Positions 8,800-17,948 of a DNA stretch of 64,000 nt are shown piece after piece. This DNA is from Pseudonocardia sediminis. Lineage in GTDB: Bacteria; Actinomycetota; Actinomycetes; Mycobacteriales; Pseudonocardiaceae. Position 1 is the stretch's first letter. Every line of letters starts with the position of its first letter. The position numbers were made by a program, and so were the translations under genes. The notes below the pieces were generated by a model. The model was not told the origin of the DNA. It saw nothing but the letters and a program-made list of their open reading frames with translations, and did not search any database. The stretch lies in the NCBI RefSeq assembly GCF_004217185.1, contig NZ_SHKL01000001.1:310001-374000 (forward strand), written 5' to 3'.

Positions 8800-9732
8800 G
8801 TGCGCTACGACCTGGTCGACCTGCGGTTGTTCCTGCACGTGCTGGACGAGGGCTCGATCACCGCGGGGGCCGTGCGGATGCACCTGAGCCTGCCGTCGGC
8901 GAGCGCGCGGGTCCGGTCGCTGGAGCGCCAGGCCGGGGTGGACCTGCTCGTCCGCGGACGGCGGGGTGTGCGTCCCACGCCGGCGGGGACGTCGCTGGCC
9001 CGCCACGCCCGCGACGTCCTCACGCACACGGCCCGCCTGGAGAGCGCGGTCGCCGGGTACCGGCGATCCCCGGCGGCACCGCTCGTGCTGCTGGCCGGCA
9101 CGTCGGCGACGCACCGGCTCGTGCCGCGGGCGCTGGCGTCGTTCCTCGCCGAGCACCCGGACGTCGACGTGGAGGCGGCCGAGCGGCCCACCCCGGACAC
9201 GCTGCGGATGCTCGCCGACGGCGAGGCCGACCTCGGGATCGTCGTCGACGACGGGTCCCGCGCGCCCGGGCCGGGCACCGAGCCGCTGGGCGACGACTCG
9301 CTCGTCGTGATCGGCCGTGCCGGCGGCGTCCTGGCCGGTCGCGAGGAGCTGACCTACCGGGAGGTCGCCGAGCACCCGCTCGTCGGACTGGACACCGCGA
9401 CGCCGCTGCACCGCTGGATCACCGGACGGCTCGGAGAGGACGCCCCGGTGGCCCGGGTCCGCACCCGCGCCCCGACGATCGGCACCGTCGTCACCCTGGC
9501 CGCCGCCGGTGTCGGGCTGGCGGTGCTGCCACGCCGGGCCGTCGACCCGGCGGCGCCGCTCGAGGTCTGCGCGCTGCGCGACCCGTGGTCGAGGCGGAGC
9601 CTGTCGCTGGCCTGGGGCACGACGGCGCGCCGGGACTCCGACGCGACGGCCGCCCTCGCCGAGCACGTCCGCCGCGCCGCCGGTGTCGACCACGCCCCCG
9701 GCCCGGACTCCGGGACCGCGCGGTTCAGCTGA
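8800..9732 (+). CDS. LysR-family transcriptional regulator
   Basis: 310 residues. The N-terminal winged HTH (DLRLFLHVLDEGSITAGA, LPSASARVRSLE) is followed by a periplasmic-binding-like effector domain (about residues 90-295). The GTG start at 8800 puts DLVDLRLF in the usual place. It is divergent from the TauE/SafE transporter, with about 83 bp between starts; LysR proteins commonly control the divergent gene, but the ligand is unknown. The last codons and stop lie inside a 36-bp perfect palindrome. Confidence 0.88.
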   Translation: MRYDLVDLRLFLHVLDEGSITAGAVRMHLSLPSASARVRSLERQAGVDLLVRGRRGVRPTPAGTSLARHARDVLTHTARLESAVAGYRRSPAAPLVLLAGTSATHRLVPRALASFLAEHPDVDVEAAERPTPDTLRMLADGEADLGIVVDDGSRAPGPGTEPLGDDSLVVIGRAGGVLAGREELTYREVAEHPLVGLDTATPLHRWITGRLGEDAPVARVRTRAPTIGTVVTLAAAGVGLAVLPRRAVDPAAPLEVCALRDPWSRRSLSLAWGTTARRDSDATAALAEHVRRAAGVDHAPGPDSGTARFS

Positions 9733-9746
9733 ACCGCGCGGTCCCG
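9711..9746. terminator. 36-bp perfect palindrome, bidirectional terminator
   Basis: Bases 9711-9728 are the exact reverse complement of 9729-9746, centred on an AGCT. The palindrome includes the last codons and stop of the LysR gene and ends 10 bp before the stop of the convergent CtaG gene. The RNA could form a stem of about 16 bp on either strand, which fits a shared terminator. Confidence 0.7.
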
Positions 9747-9756
9747 CGAGCGAGGG

Positions 9757-11790
9757 TCAGCCCCGGGAGCGGAGCTTGGCCAGCATCTCGTTGTAGGCGG
9801 TGAGGTCGGCGTCGCCGTCGCGGTCGGCCTGGCGGTCCTTGCGCACGGCCGTGCGGGTGTCGTCGCGCGACCACTGCACGATCAGCACGATCACCACCAG
9901 CAGCATCGGGATCTCACCGGTGGCCCAGGCGATCCCGCCGCCGACGTGCTGGTCCTCGATCAGGCTCGAGACCCAGGGCAGGCCGACCGAGCGGTAGAAG
10001 TTCTCGCCGAGCACGGTGTCCGAGCTCATCACCGCGATCCCGAAGAACGCGTGGAACGGCATCGTCGCCAGCAGCACGGCGAGCCGGCCCAGGTGCGGCA
10101 GCTTGTTCGGGGCGGTGTCGACGCCGATCAGGGGCCAGAAGAACAGGTACCCGACGAGGATGAAGTGCAGGTTCATCAGCTGGTGCGACCAGTGGAACCG
10201 CAGCGCGCCGTCGAACAGCCCGGTGAAGTACAGGACGTAGAACGAGCCGACGAACAGGATCGCGGCCACGGCCGGGTTCGTCAGGACCTTGGCGAAGCCC
10301 GAGTGCACGAACGCCAGGATCCACTCGCGCGGGCCGGGCGGGTTGCCCTTGCCGGCGGTCGGCAGCACCCGCAGCGCCAGCGTCACCGGCCCGCCCAGGC
10401 ACAGCAGCACCGGCGCGAGCATGTTCAGCGACATGTGGCTGATCATGTGCGCGCTGAACATGGCCGGGGAGTAGAAGCCGAGCCCGGACGACGTCGCCAG
10501 CAGCACGACGGTGCAGCCGAGGAGCCAGGCCACGGTCCGGCCCGTCGACCAGGGGATCCCGCGGGCCCGGACCGTGCGGACGCCGAGCAGGTACACGCCG
10601 GCGGCGAGCAGGATCCCCGTGCCGAAGATGATGTTGAAGCGCCAGTCGACCAGCAGCGGGATCGCGCCGAACGGGCGGTCCACGTCCCAGCCGATCAGCG
10701 TCTGCAGGTCGGAGTCGGTGCTGACCAGGAACCGGGGCGGGACCATGTGGCCCATCGCGACCCCCAGCACGGCGACGAGCGCACCGCCGAGCACCAGCGG
10801 CACCAGCGTGCGGGAGCCCGCGGCGGCCGGGCCGCGGCGCAGCAGCAGGACCGTCGCCACCCCGACCACCAGGACGAGCGCGATCTCGGCGAGCAGGAGT
10901 CGTCCGTACGCGGTCCCGGTCAGCGACCCACCGCCGACGACCACGACCTGGAAGATCAGCTCACCGACGACGAACAGGGTCCCGCTGCCGAGCACGAGCA
11001 GGCGGAACCGGCGCCATCCGACGTCGGTGACCTCGCCGCCGTGCGTGCGGTACGCGGCGAGTGCGGCGACCGCGCCCAGCCAGACGATCCCGCCGACGGC
11101 GCGGATCATGCCGCCGTCGCCGCTCCAGTCGTGGTTCGCGCCGGTGGCCGCCGGGCTCACCGCGGCCGGGAACACCCAGCACACCGCGGCGAGCAGGCCC
11201 ATCGCGCCGACGGCACGCCAGCTCAGGAACCAGGTGCAGCCCGCGGCGACCAGCAGCAGCGCGATGCCGGTGAACAACCAGCCCATCGGCTCCTCGAGCG
11301 TCGCGAACACCGTGAACCAGCCGGTGAGACCGCCCTGGGCGGGGGCCAGCAGCGCCGAGCCGGTCAGGTCCGAGGTCGTCGTCCAGGCCGCGCCCAGCGC
11401 GGCGAACCCGGCCACGGCCGCGGCGACACCCGCCCGGCGCAGGGCCCGGTAGCCCTCGACCCCGACGGTGCCGGAGGCCTGCGGGCGCGCCTGGAACGCG
11501 GCGAACAGCAGCGCACCGGCGGCCAGCGCGCCGCTGAGCAGCGCGACCGTCCGTAGCACCGGCCCGAGGATCCGGACGTCCAGCGGCGGAGCCGGGACGC
11601 CGACCCGGGCGTAGACCCCGGCATCGGTCAGCACGATCGCGGCCGCGGCCAGCGCGCACACGACGACGCCGAGCACCGTCAGTCCGGTCGCGACGGCACC
11701 CGGCCGGAGCCCGCCCGTGCGCGACGCGGGCGCGTCACCACGACCTGCGGGGGCCGCCGCATCGGTCACGGTCTCAGTTGCGCCGCTCAA
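9757..11790 (-). CDS. CopD/CtaG fusion-type membrane protein (cytochrome oxidase assembly / copper)
   Basis: 677-residue polytopic protein. The N-terminal half (to about residue 330) resembles CopD, with several membrane helices, and the C-terminal half is a CtaG_2 / caa3-type assembly domain with conserved histidines (MFSAHMISHMSLNMLAP, RFHWSHQLMNLHFILVGYLFFW). Such fusions are common in actinobacteria and are linked to copper delivery to cytochrome oxidase. The TTG at 11790 follows GGGAGGA with 7-bp spacing and was preferred over ATGs at 11841 and 11910. A much longer in-frame ORF upstream is antisense to the kinase and is not coding. Confidence 0.85.
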   Translation of the reverse strand: MSGATETVTDAAAPAGRGDAPASRTGGLRPGAVATGLTVLGVVVCALAAAAIVLTDAGVYARVGVPAPPLDVRILGPVLRTVALLSGALAAGALLFAAFQARPQASGTVGVEGYRALRRAGVAAAVAGFAALGAAWTTTSDLTGSALLAPAQGGLTGWFTVFATLEEPMGWLFTGIALLLVAAGCTWFLSWRAVGAMGLLAAVCWVFPAAVSPAATGANHDWSGDGGMIRAVGGIVWLGAVAALAAYRTHGGEVTDVGWRRFRLLVLGSGTLFVVGELIFQVVVVGGGSLTGTAYGRLLLAEIALVLVVGVATVLLLRRGPAAAGSRTLVPLVLGGALVAVLGVAMGHMVPPRFLVSTDSDLQTLIGWDVDRPFGAIPLLVDWRFNIIFGTGILLAAGVYLLGVRTVRARGIPWSTGRTVAWLLGCTVVLLATSSGLGFYSPAMFSAHMISHMSLNMLAPVLLCLGGPVTLALRVLPTAGKGNPPGPREWILAFVHSGFAKVLTNPAVAAILFVGSFYVLYFTGLFDGALRFHWSHQLMNLHFILVGYLFFWPLIGVDTAPNKLPHLGRLAVLLATMPFHAFFGIAVMSSDTVLGENFYRSVGLPWVSSLIEDQHVGGGIAWATGEIPMLLVVIVLIVQWSRDDTRTAVRKDRQADRDGDADLTAYNEMLAKLRSRG

Positions 11791-11942
11791 CGTCGGTCCT
11801 CCCGGGCTCGTCTGCACGTGAGCCCGGCCGGCCTCGTCCATGCCACGACGCCGGGCCCACCCAGAATGGTCCCCGACCGGGTGCCCCGCGCGCCCGCCCG
11901 GGTGCGTCATTGCCGTGCACGACACACCGGGCGCGGAACGGC

Positions 11943-13526
11943 CTAGAACACGCTCGACCACCAGTCGCTGACCTGGTCCCAGAATCCCCGGGCGTCGTCC
12001 CCGATCTGGGACGGGTCCGGCAGGTTCGACGGCAGGCTGGGCAGGTTCGAGGGCAGGCTGGGCAGCTGGGTCGGGATGTTCGACGGCAGCCCGCTCGGCA
12101 GGCCCGGGATCGCGGTCGGGATGCCGAAGCCGGGACCGTCGTTCTCGCTGCTGGGAGCCTCCGAGGTCGGGTCGGCCGACGTCGTCGGGGCGGCCGTCGA
12201 CGACTCCGACTCGCGCGGCGGCGTCGTCTCCTCGGAGCTGTTGTTGTAGACCAGCAGCCCGATCAGCAGGACGAGCAGCACCACCACGAACGCGCCGATC
12301 GCGATCCAGCGCCCTGTCTTCGACGACCCCAGGTCGCGTTCCTCGCCCGGCTCCTCCGGCGGCGGGGGCGGCGGCGGGGCCGCACCGGACGCGGCGGAGA
12401 GCATCCCGGCGGCCTCCCGGGCGTCCGGGCGCCGCGACGGGTCGGTCGTGGTCATCGCGGCGATCGCGCCGCGCAGCGGCTCCGGCACGTCCCGCGGGAC
12501 GACGGGGGAGCGGGTCAGCCGCTCGCCGGCGCCCTCGATGCCCTCGCCCTGGTACTCGCGACGCCCGGTCCAGGCCTCGAGCAGCACCAGGCCGAGTGCG
12601 TAGACGTCCGCGGGCGGGCCGACGTCGCGTCCGCGCACCTGTTCCGGTGCGAGGTAGGCGGGCGTGCCGACGATCTCGCCGACGGCGGTGTGCCCGTCCC
12701 CGCCGAGCAGCGACGCGACGCCGAAGTCGGCGAGCCGGGCACGGCCGTTGCCGTCGACCAGGATGTTCGACGGCTTCACGTCCCGGTGCGTGACGCCCTG
12801 GCCGTGCACATAGGCCAGGGTCTGGGCGACCTCCAGGCCGAACCGGCGGATGTCGTCGGCGGGCAGGCGCTCGGCCTCGATCACCTCGCGCAGCGTCGGG
12901 CCGTCGACGAGCTCCATCACCAGGTAGGCGCGGTGCGGCTCGACGGCGAAGTCGTGCACCGCGACCAGGCCGGGGTGGTGCAGGTTCGCCATGACCTGCG
13001 CCTCCTGCTGGAAGCGCGCATCGGCGGTCGGGTCGTTGCCCGGGCCGAAGATCTTCACCGCGACCGGGCGGTTGAGCCGGGTGTCGGTGGCGCGGTGCAC
13101 GTCGGCCATCCCGCCCTGCCCGATCAGCCCCTCCAGGCGGTAGCGGCCGCCGACCAGCTCCGGGCCGCCGACCGGCTGCGGCAGCATCCGGGTCGAGTCC
13201 GGGTGCGCGGAGCGGGCGTCGACCGGGCCGCCGCCCATGACCTGGGTGCGGTGGTCCTGCGGGCCGACGCGCCGCGTCGCACCGGGGTCGCCCTGCGCCC
13301 CCACCGCACGGGTGCGGTCGTCGCCCGGGGGAACGCGGCGGGTGCCGTCCGGGTCGACCTGGCGGGTCGCCACCGGGTCGCCGGGGGGCGGCGGCATCCG
13401 GCGGGTGCCGGTCTCGCGCTCGGAGCGGCTCGGCCACGATCCCGGCGGGGGTCCCGGACGGCGGCCCTGCTCGCCGTCACGTGGGTCCGGCCCGCCGCGG
13501 CGGGTCCGGTCGTCGTCACCCTGCAC
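11943..13526 (-). CDS. Transmembrane Ser/Thr protein kinase (PknB-like)
   Basis: 527 residues. About 125 disordered N-terminal residues carry repeated Thr-Arg motifs (GTRRV, ATRRV, RTRAV). The kinase domain follows at about 127-380: glycine loop GQGGMADV, catalytic lysine in VAVKIF, HRDVKPSN loop, DFG, and GTPAYLAPE. After a polyproline stretch comes one membrane helix (IAIGAFVVVLLVLLIGLLVY) and an extracellular Ser/Pro-rich tail with PSLPSNL repeats and no PASTA domain. The GTG at 13526 follows GGGAGGA. A sensor role in cell-surface or growth signalling is inferred from the family. Confidence 0.9.
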   Translation of the reverse strand: MQGDDDRTRRGGPDPRDGEQGRRPGPPPGSWPSRSERETGTRRMPPPPGDPVATRQVDPDGTRRVPPGDDRTRAVGAQGDPGATRRVGPQDHRTQVMGGGPVDARSAHPDSTRMLPQPVGGPELVGGRYRLEGLIGQGGMADVHRATDTRLNRPVAVKIFGPGNDPTADARFQQEAQVMANLHHPGLVAVHDFAVEPHRAYLVMELVDGPTLREVIEAERLPADDIRRFGLEVAQTLAYVHGQGVTHRDVKPSNILVDGNGRARLADFGVASLLGGDGHTAVGEIVGTPAYLAPEQVRGRDVGPPADVYALGLVLLEAWTGRREYQGEGIEGAGERLTRSPVVPRDVPEPLRGAIAAMTTTDPSRRPDAREAAGMLSAASGAAPPPPPPPEEPGEERDLGSSKTGRWIAIGAFVVVLLVLLIGLLVYNNSSEETTPPRESESSTAAPTTSADPTSEAPSSENDGPGFGIPTAIPGLPSGLPSNIPTQLPSLPSNLPSLPSNLPDPSQIGDDARGFWDQVSDWWSSVF

Positions 13527-13689
13527 GGGTCCTCCCGGGACTCACGGTGGGCGGGCGTGCCCTCGTTCCTGCCGGAGAGGGGAGGCGCCGCCGAGTTCGC
13601 GGTGACGGTACCGGGCGATCGGTCGTCCCTGATCGGGTCGGGCGTGACCCGTCCGGGTGTGTCGTGATCGCCGAGGGGTGATCCGGCGG

Positions 13690-14538
13690 TCAGCGGACCC
13701 GGGCCGCGACCCCGTCCAGGACGTCGGCGAACGCGCCGGGGTGGATCTGGAACCGCAGGTGGCTGCTCGCGATGTCGTGGACGTCGAAGCGGTTGTCCGG
13801 GGTCAGCGCGTCGGCGTCGGCGATGTAGCGGTCCTGCATCGGCAGGGGCAGCGCGCGGTCCTCGGTGAGCCGGACGTAGGTGCGCGGAATCGTGCCCCAG
13901 GTGCGCCCGTCGGCGGTGGCGGCGCCCATGTCGACGTTGAGCGACTCGTCGGGGTCCTGGGTGTGCAGGTAGGCCAGCAGCTCGGCGCGCGTGCCGTCGG
14001 CCAGCAGGGCCGTCTGCAGGCCCAGCAGGTGGTCGGGGTCGGCGGTGCGCCAGTTCATCCGCAGCGCACCCACGTCGGCCGGGTTCGCCGCGGCGATGCC
14101 CTCGGCGAGGTGCAGCAGGCTCGCCTCCATCTCCGGCGGGTTCGCCGGCGTCCGCGGGACGGGGCAGTGCGCGGAGGCGTAGACGAGGTGGTCGACGAGA
14201 CCGGGCTCGGCGTTGCCGACCGCGTTCAGCGTCAGCCCGGCCCGGCTGGCGCCGACCAGCACGGTCGGGCCGTGCTCCCGGGCGCGGCGCAGCAGCGCGG
14301 TGACGGCGGCGACGTCGTCCCCCGTCCCGATCGTGTTCATCGGGCTCGACTCGGTGGCCAGCGCGACGGCGTCCTGCTCCCCGAGGTAGCCCCACGGGAT
14401 CGCGGCGTCGAAGCCGTGCCCCGGTAGGTCCACGGCCAGCGCGCGGTGCCCGCGCAGGGCGAGCTCGCGCAGGGCCGGGCCCCAGCACGCGGCGTTGCAG
14501 AACGCGCCGGGGACGAGGAGGAACGTCGGGGTGCTCAT
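13690..14538 (-). CDS. Alpha/beta hydrolase
   Basis: 282 residues. LVPGAFCNAACWGPALREL is the usual oxyanion-hole start of the fold, followed by GHRALAVDLPGHG. The nucleophile elbow is VLVGASRAG (GxSxG), and a C-terminal histidine lies in DIASSHLRFQIHPGAF. The length and layout match EstA/pyrethroid-esterase-like hydrolases. The substrate is unknown. It lies 59 bp upstream of and on the same strand as nothing obviously related; the menaquinone-reductase-like gene follows on the same strand further right, so the two may be separate units. Confidence 0.8.
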   Translation of the reverse strand: MSTPTFLLVPGAFCNAACWGPALRELALRGHRALAVDLPGHGFDAAIPWGYLGEQDAVALATESSPMNTIGTGDDVAAVTALLRRAREHGPTVLVGASRAGLTLNAVGNAEPGLVDHLVYASAHCPVPRTPANPPEMEASLLHLAEGIAAANPADVGALRMNWRTADPDHLLGLQTALLADGTRAELLAYLHTQDPDESLNVDMGAATADGRTWGTIPRTYVRLTEDRALPLPMQDRYIADADALTPDNRFDVHDIASSHLRFQIHPGAFADVLDGVAARVR

Positions 14539-14597
14539 CGCCGGTCAGTCTGCCCCGGCGACCAGCGGCCCTGCGACCGGTGCCCCGGCGCGCCGGG

Positions 14598-15896
14598 TCA
14601 GCGCGCCGCGGTCGGGACGCGCAGGTCGGCGGCCGGGAACGGCGGGCGGTCGTCGAGGCGCAGTGACGCCCTCCCCGCGGCCCGCCAGGCCCGCGCGGTG
14701 AGGTCATTGTCGGACTCGGTGACGAGGTTGCCCATCACCCGCAGCGCGACCGTCATCAACGCCCGCGAGCGCATCCCGACCGGCCCGGCCAGCGGCAGCA
14801 GGCGCGGGATCGTCAGCAGCCCGGCGAGGCGGCGCGCGATCGAGAACGCCTGCCCGTAGTGCGTGCGCAGGGTGGCCGGCCACGCCGTCGCGAGGTCACG
14901 TTCGCCGGCCATCATCTCGGCGACCAGACGCCCGGTCTCCAGGCCGTAGTCGATGCCCTCGCCGTTGAGCGGGTTCACGCATCCGGCCGCGTCGCCGATC
15001 AGGGCCCAGTTCGCCCCGGCCACTCCGGACACCGCGCCGCCCATCGGCAGCAGCGCCGACGCGGTGTGGCGGACCGGGCCGTCGAGCTGCCAGTCGGTGC
15101 GGCGCTGGTCGGCGTAGAGCTCGATCAGGCTGCGCAGCCGGACCTGGGCCGGACGGTGCTCGGTGGCCAGCGTGCCGACGCCGATGTTGACCTCGCCGTT
15201 GTTCAGCGGGAAGACCCAGCCGTACCCGGCCAGGACCTCGTTCTCCTCGCCGCGCAGCTCCAGGTGCGAGCTGATCCACTCGTCGTCGCTGCGGCCGGAG
15301 GTGATGTAGCCCCGCGCGGCGACGCCGTAGGCGGTGTCCTTGTGCCACTCGCGGCCGAGCACCCGGCCCAGGGTGGAGCGCGCGCCGTCGGCGACGACGA
15401 GCCGCTTGCACCGCACCGTCCGGCCGTCGGCGAAGACGACTCTCTCCACCCGGTCGCCGAGGTAGGTGACGTCGACGGCCTTCGCGCCGTCCATCGGCAC
15501 CGCGCCGGCGTCGAGGGCGACCCGGCGGATCCGGTCGTCGAGCGTGGTGCGGGCGACCGCGCCGCCGTGGGCCGGCAGCGCACCGCCGGGCCAGGGCAGC
15601 TCCAGGGTCTGCCCGAAGCCGTGTGCGCGCAGGCCCTTGTTCGTGCCGTACCCGCGCACCCACTCGCCGAGGCCCAGGTGGTCGAGCTCGGCGATCGCGC
15701 GCGGGGTCAGGCCGTCGCCGCACGTCTTGTCCCGGGGGAACGTCGCGGAGTCGGCCAGCAGGACGTCCAGTCCGTGCCGCGCGGCCCACGCCGCCGCGGC
15801 GGAACCGGCCGGTCCGGCGCCCACCACCAGCACGTCGGTGGACTCGGGTGCGGGAGCGGACCCCTCGCCGACGGCGGGTGCAGACGTGGTGGACAT
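14598..15896 (-). CDS. menJ: Geranylgeranyl-reductase-family FAD oxidoreductase (MenJ-like)
   Basis: 432 residues. The N-terminal FAD-binding motif VLVVGAGPAGSAAAAWAA is followed by RDKTCGDGLTPRAI, the signature of the geranylgeranyl reductase family. LIGDAAGCVNPLNGEGI is the second FAD motif, and YGWVFPLNNGEVNIGVG is typical of the catalytic half. Mycobacterial MenJ saturates one isoprene unit of menaquinone; assignment to that role rests on family resemblance and length. The protein is cytoplasmic or membrane-associated. The start at 15896 is ATG. It is divergent from the membrane protein at 16011. Confidence 0.85.
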   Translation of the reverse strand: MSTTSAPAVGEGSAPAPESTDVLVVGAGPAGSAAAAWAARHGLDVLLADSATFPRDKTCGDGLTPRAIAELDHLGLGEWVRGYGTNKGLRAHGFGQTLELPWPGGALPAHGGAVARTTLDDRIRRVALDAGAVPMDGAKAVDVTYLGDRVERVVFADGRTVRCKRLVVADGARSTLGRVLGREWHKDTAYGVAARGYITSGRSDDEWISSHLELRGEENEVLAGYGWVFPLNNGEVNIGVGTLATEHRPAQVRLRSLIELYADQRRTDWQLDGPVRHTASALLPMGGAVSGVAGANWALIGDAAGCVNPLNGEGIDYGLETGRLVAEMMAGERDLATAWPATLRTHYGQAFSIARRLAGLLTIPRLLPLAGPVGMRSRALMTVALRVMGNLVTESDNDLTARAWRAAGRASLRLDDRPPFPAADLRVPTAAR

Positions 15897-16010
15897 GCCT
15901 CCAGTGTGGCAACCACTCCGCGGGTCCCGCCCGTCATGTGCGCCCGGTCACCGGCGATCGGCCGGCGCACCACCCGCCGCCGTTCGGCGCACTGTCGCTA
16001 GCGTGGTGAC

Positions 16011-17429
16011 GTGTCGAGCACACCCGTCGAGGCCGGTCCACCTGCACCGGTACCCCCGGATCTCCCCGAGACCGGGGAGCCTCCGCGGCGCGGTGACGGC
16101 CCCCGCCCCGCGATCCCCGACCTGCTGACGGTCGCCGCGGCCGTCGTGTTCGTCGTGCTGGCGGCGCGGGAGGGATGGCGGCTGCTCGACGCGGGCGTCA
16201 ACATCTTCGTGTTCTTCCCGCCGCTGCTGGCGAACTGGGCGCCGCACACCGGGCCGGGCACGCCGCTCGCGATCCTCGTGGCGCTCGCCGTGGTGGTGTT
16301 CGGGCCGTCGTTCGCGGCCCGGGCGGGCTGGGTCCGGCTGATGTTCGCGGCCTGGGGCGCGGCGTTCGCCTGGACGGTCTCGCTGGCCCTGGTCGACGGC
16401 TGGACGGCCGGCATCGCGACCCGCCTGACGAGCGACCAGGAGTACCTCTACGACCTGCCCCGGGTCACCGGCATCGGGCAGATGCTCTCGATCTTCTCCG
16501 ACCACATCCTGACCACCGGCCAGGACCCGTCGCAGACCTGGTTCTGGTCCACCCACGTCGGTGCGCACCCGCCCGGCGCGTTCGCGGTGTTCATCGGCCT
16601 GGACCAGATCGGGCTCTCCGGCGGCGGCGCGGCCGGGGTGGTCGTGATGCTGGTCGGGGCATCGGCCGCCGCGGCCACCGCGGTGACGCTCAGGGCTCTC
16701 GGTGCGGAGGACCTCGCGCGGCGGGCGTTGCCGTTCGCGGTGCTGTTCCCGGGCGCGGTGTGGGTCGGGGTCTCCGCGGACGGGATGTTCGCCGGTGTCC
16801 TGGCCTGGGGCGTCGCGCTGCTGGCTCTGGCCACGGTCGGGACCGCGCGGGCCCGCACGATCGGCTACGGGCTGGCCGGCGGGCTGGTCCTGACGCTGAG
16901 CATCTACCTGTCCTACGGCCTGGCGATCGGCGTGCTGTTCCCGCTCGCGGTGCTGGCGGCGACCCGGAGGTGGTCGATCGTGGCGCCCGCGCTGGGCGGG
17001 GCGGCGATCGTCGTCGCGGCGTTCACCCTGTCCGGGTTCTGGTGGCTCGACGGGTTCGACAAGGTCCGGCTGATCTACGCGGGTTCCATCGCGCAGGACC
17101 GCCCGTACGAGTACTTCGTCTGGGCCAACATCGCGGCGGTGCTGTTCGCGCTCGGACCGGCCGTCGTGGCGGGCCTGCGGCGCTTCGTGACGCACCCGCG
17201 GGCCGTCCCGGTCGGGGCGGCGCTGCTGATCACGGCCGCGGTGCTGGCGATCGCGCTCGCCGACTACTCGGGGATGAGCAAGGCCGAGGTCGAGCGGATC
17301 TGGCTACCGTTCGGGGTCTGGCTCGTGCTGGTGTGCGGGCTGCTCCCGCACCGGCAGGTCCGCGGCTGGCTGGTCGCGCAGGCCGTCCTCGCGCTCGCCG
17401 TCAACCACCTGCTCACGATGCCGTGGTGA
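16011..17429 (+). CDS. Polytopic membrane protein, possible GT-C-type glycosyltransferase
   Basis: 472 residues with about ten or eleven hydrophobic segments after a Pro-rich leader. The loop containing THVGAHPPGAFAVF carries a His-Pro-Pro-Gly motif seen in actinobacterial GT-C-like membrane proteins, and SGMSKAEVERIWLPF occurs near the C terminus. I recognise no experimentally known member, so glycosyl transfer to a surface polymer is only suggested. The GTG at 16011 begins the Pro-rich leader. Its last 126 bp overlap the 3' end of the convergent gene on the other strand. Confidence 0.75.
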   Translation: MSSTPVEAGPPAPVPPDLPETGEPPRRGDGPRPAIPDLLTVAAAVVFVVLAAREGWRLLDAGVNIFVFFPPLLANWAPHTGPGTPLAILVALAVVVFGPSFAARAGWVRLMFAAWGAAFAWTVSLALVDGWTAGIATRLTSDQEYLYDLPRVTGIGQMLSIFSDHILTTGQDPSQTWFWSTHVGAHPPGAFAVFIGLDQIGLSGGGAAGVVVMLVGASAAAATAVTLRALGAEDLARRALPFAVLFPGAVWVGVSADGMFAGVLAWGVALLALATVGTARARTIGYGLAGGLVLTLSIYLSYGLAIGVLFPLAVLAATRRWSIVAPALGGAAIVVAAFTLSGFWWLDGFDKVRLIYAGSIAQDRPYEYFVWANIAAVLFALGPAVVAGLRRFVTHPRAVPVGAALLITAAVLAIALADYSGMSKAEVERIWLPFGVWLVLVCGLLPHRQVRGWLVAQAVLALAVNHLLTMPW

Positions 17430-17948
17430 GCGTGCCCTGATGCTCGCCACGAGCGTGCGCAGGAGCCAGATCACGAGTGAGATCGCGAACAGCGCGACCG
17501 TCAGCCAGACCCAGCGCTCCCGGTAGGGCTCCTGGTCCAGGCCGGTCGCGGCGAGCGTCGTCGCACCGCCCTGCTGGATGATCCCGGGCAGGAACATGAG
17601 CAGCGACAGCCCGGCGCCGAGGACCGGGATCCGGATGTGGTTCACCAGCGGCACCCGGGTCCGGGGCAGCGCCTTCAGCACGAGCGCGAGCACCCGGTCC
17701 CCGCCCGCGTAGAGCGGGAACAGCACCAGGTCGTGCAGGAACAGCGCGCCGGCGAACCAGATCAGGACCGAGACCAGCGACGGGTCGTCGATCAGCAGCA
17801 GGTCCACCGTGTAGGCGACGAGCGCGAAGCAGGCCAGCACGAGGACCAGCCGGACGAGCGCTCCGGCGCCGAGGCGGGCGAGCGCCCCCGGGCTGCGCCG
17901 TGCGCGTTCCGGCGGGGCGGTGGCGGTGGGGGAGTCGGGCTCAGACAC
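17304..17948 (-). CDS. Hypothetical membrane protein, convergently overlapping its neighbour
   Basis: 214 residues with about four membrane segments (LVLVLACFALVAYTVDLLL; VSVLIWFAGALFLHDLVLF; IRIPVLGAGLSLLMFLPGII; WVWLTVALFAISLVIWLL). The final 43 or so residues are a hydrophilic tail read entirely antisense to the end of the gene at 16011-17429, so the tail may be a lost-stop extension. It starts at 17948, overlapping the end of the molybdopterin oxidoreductase by 8 bp, so it is probably the last gene of that operon. Function unknown. Confidence 0.72.
   Translation of the reverse strand: MSEPDSPTATAPPERARRSPGALARLGAGALVRLVLVLACFALVAYTVDLLLIDDPSLVSVLIWFAGALFLHDLVLFPLYAGGDRVLALVLKALPRTRVPLVNHIRIPVLGAGLSLLMFLPGIIQQGGATTLAATGLDQEPYRERWVWLTVALFAISLVIWLLRTLVASIRARSPRHREQVVDGEREDGLRDQPAADLPVREQPAHQHEPDPER

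Noticed and set aside
11911..13437. Upstream in-frame extension of the CopD/CtaG gene through the kinase
   Set aside because: It is antisense to a well-supported kinase and has Arg/Pro-rich nonsense composition; the TTG at 11790 with GGGAGGA is the better start.
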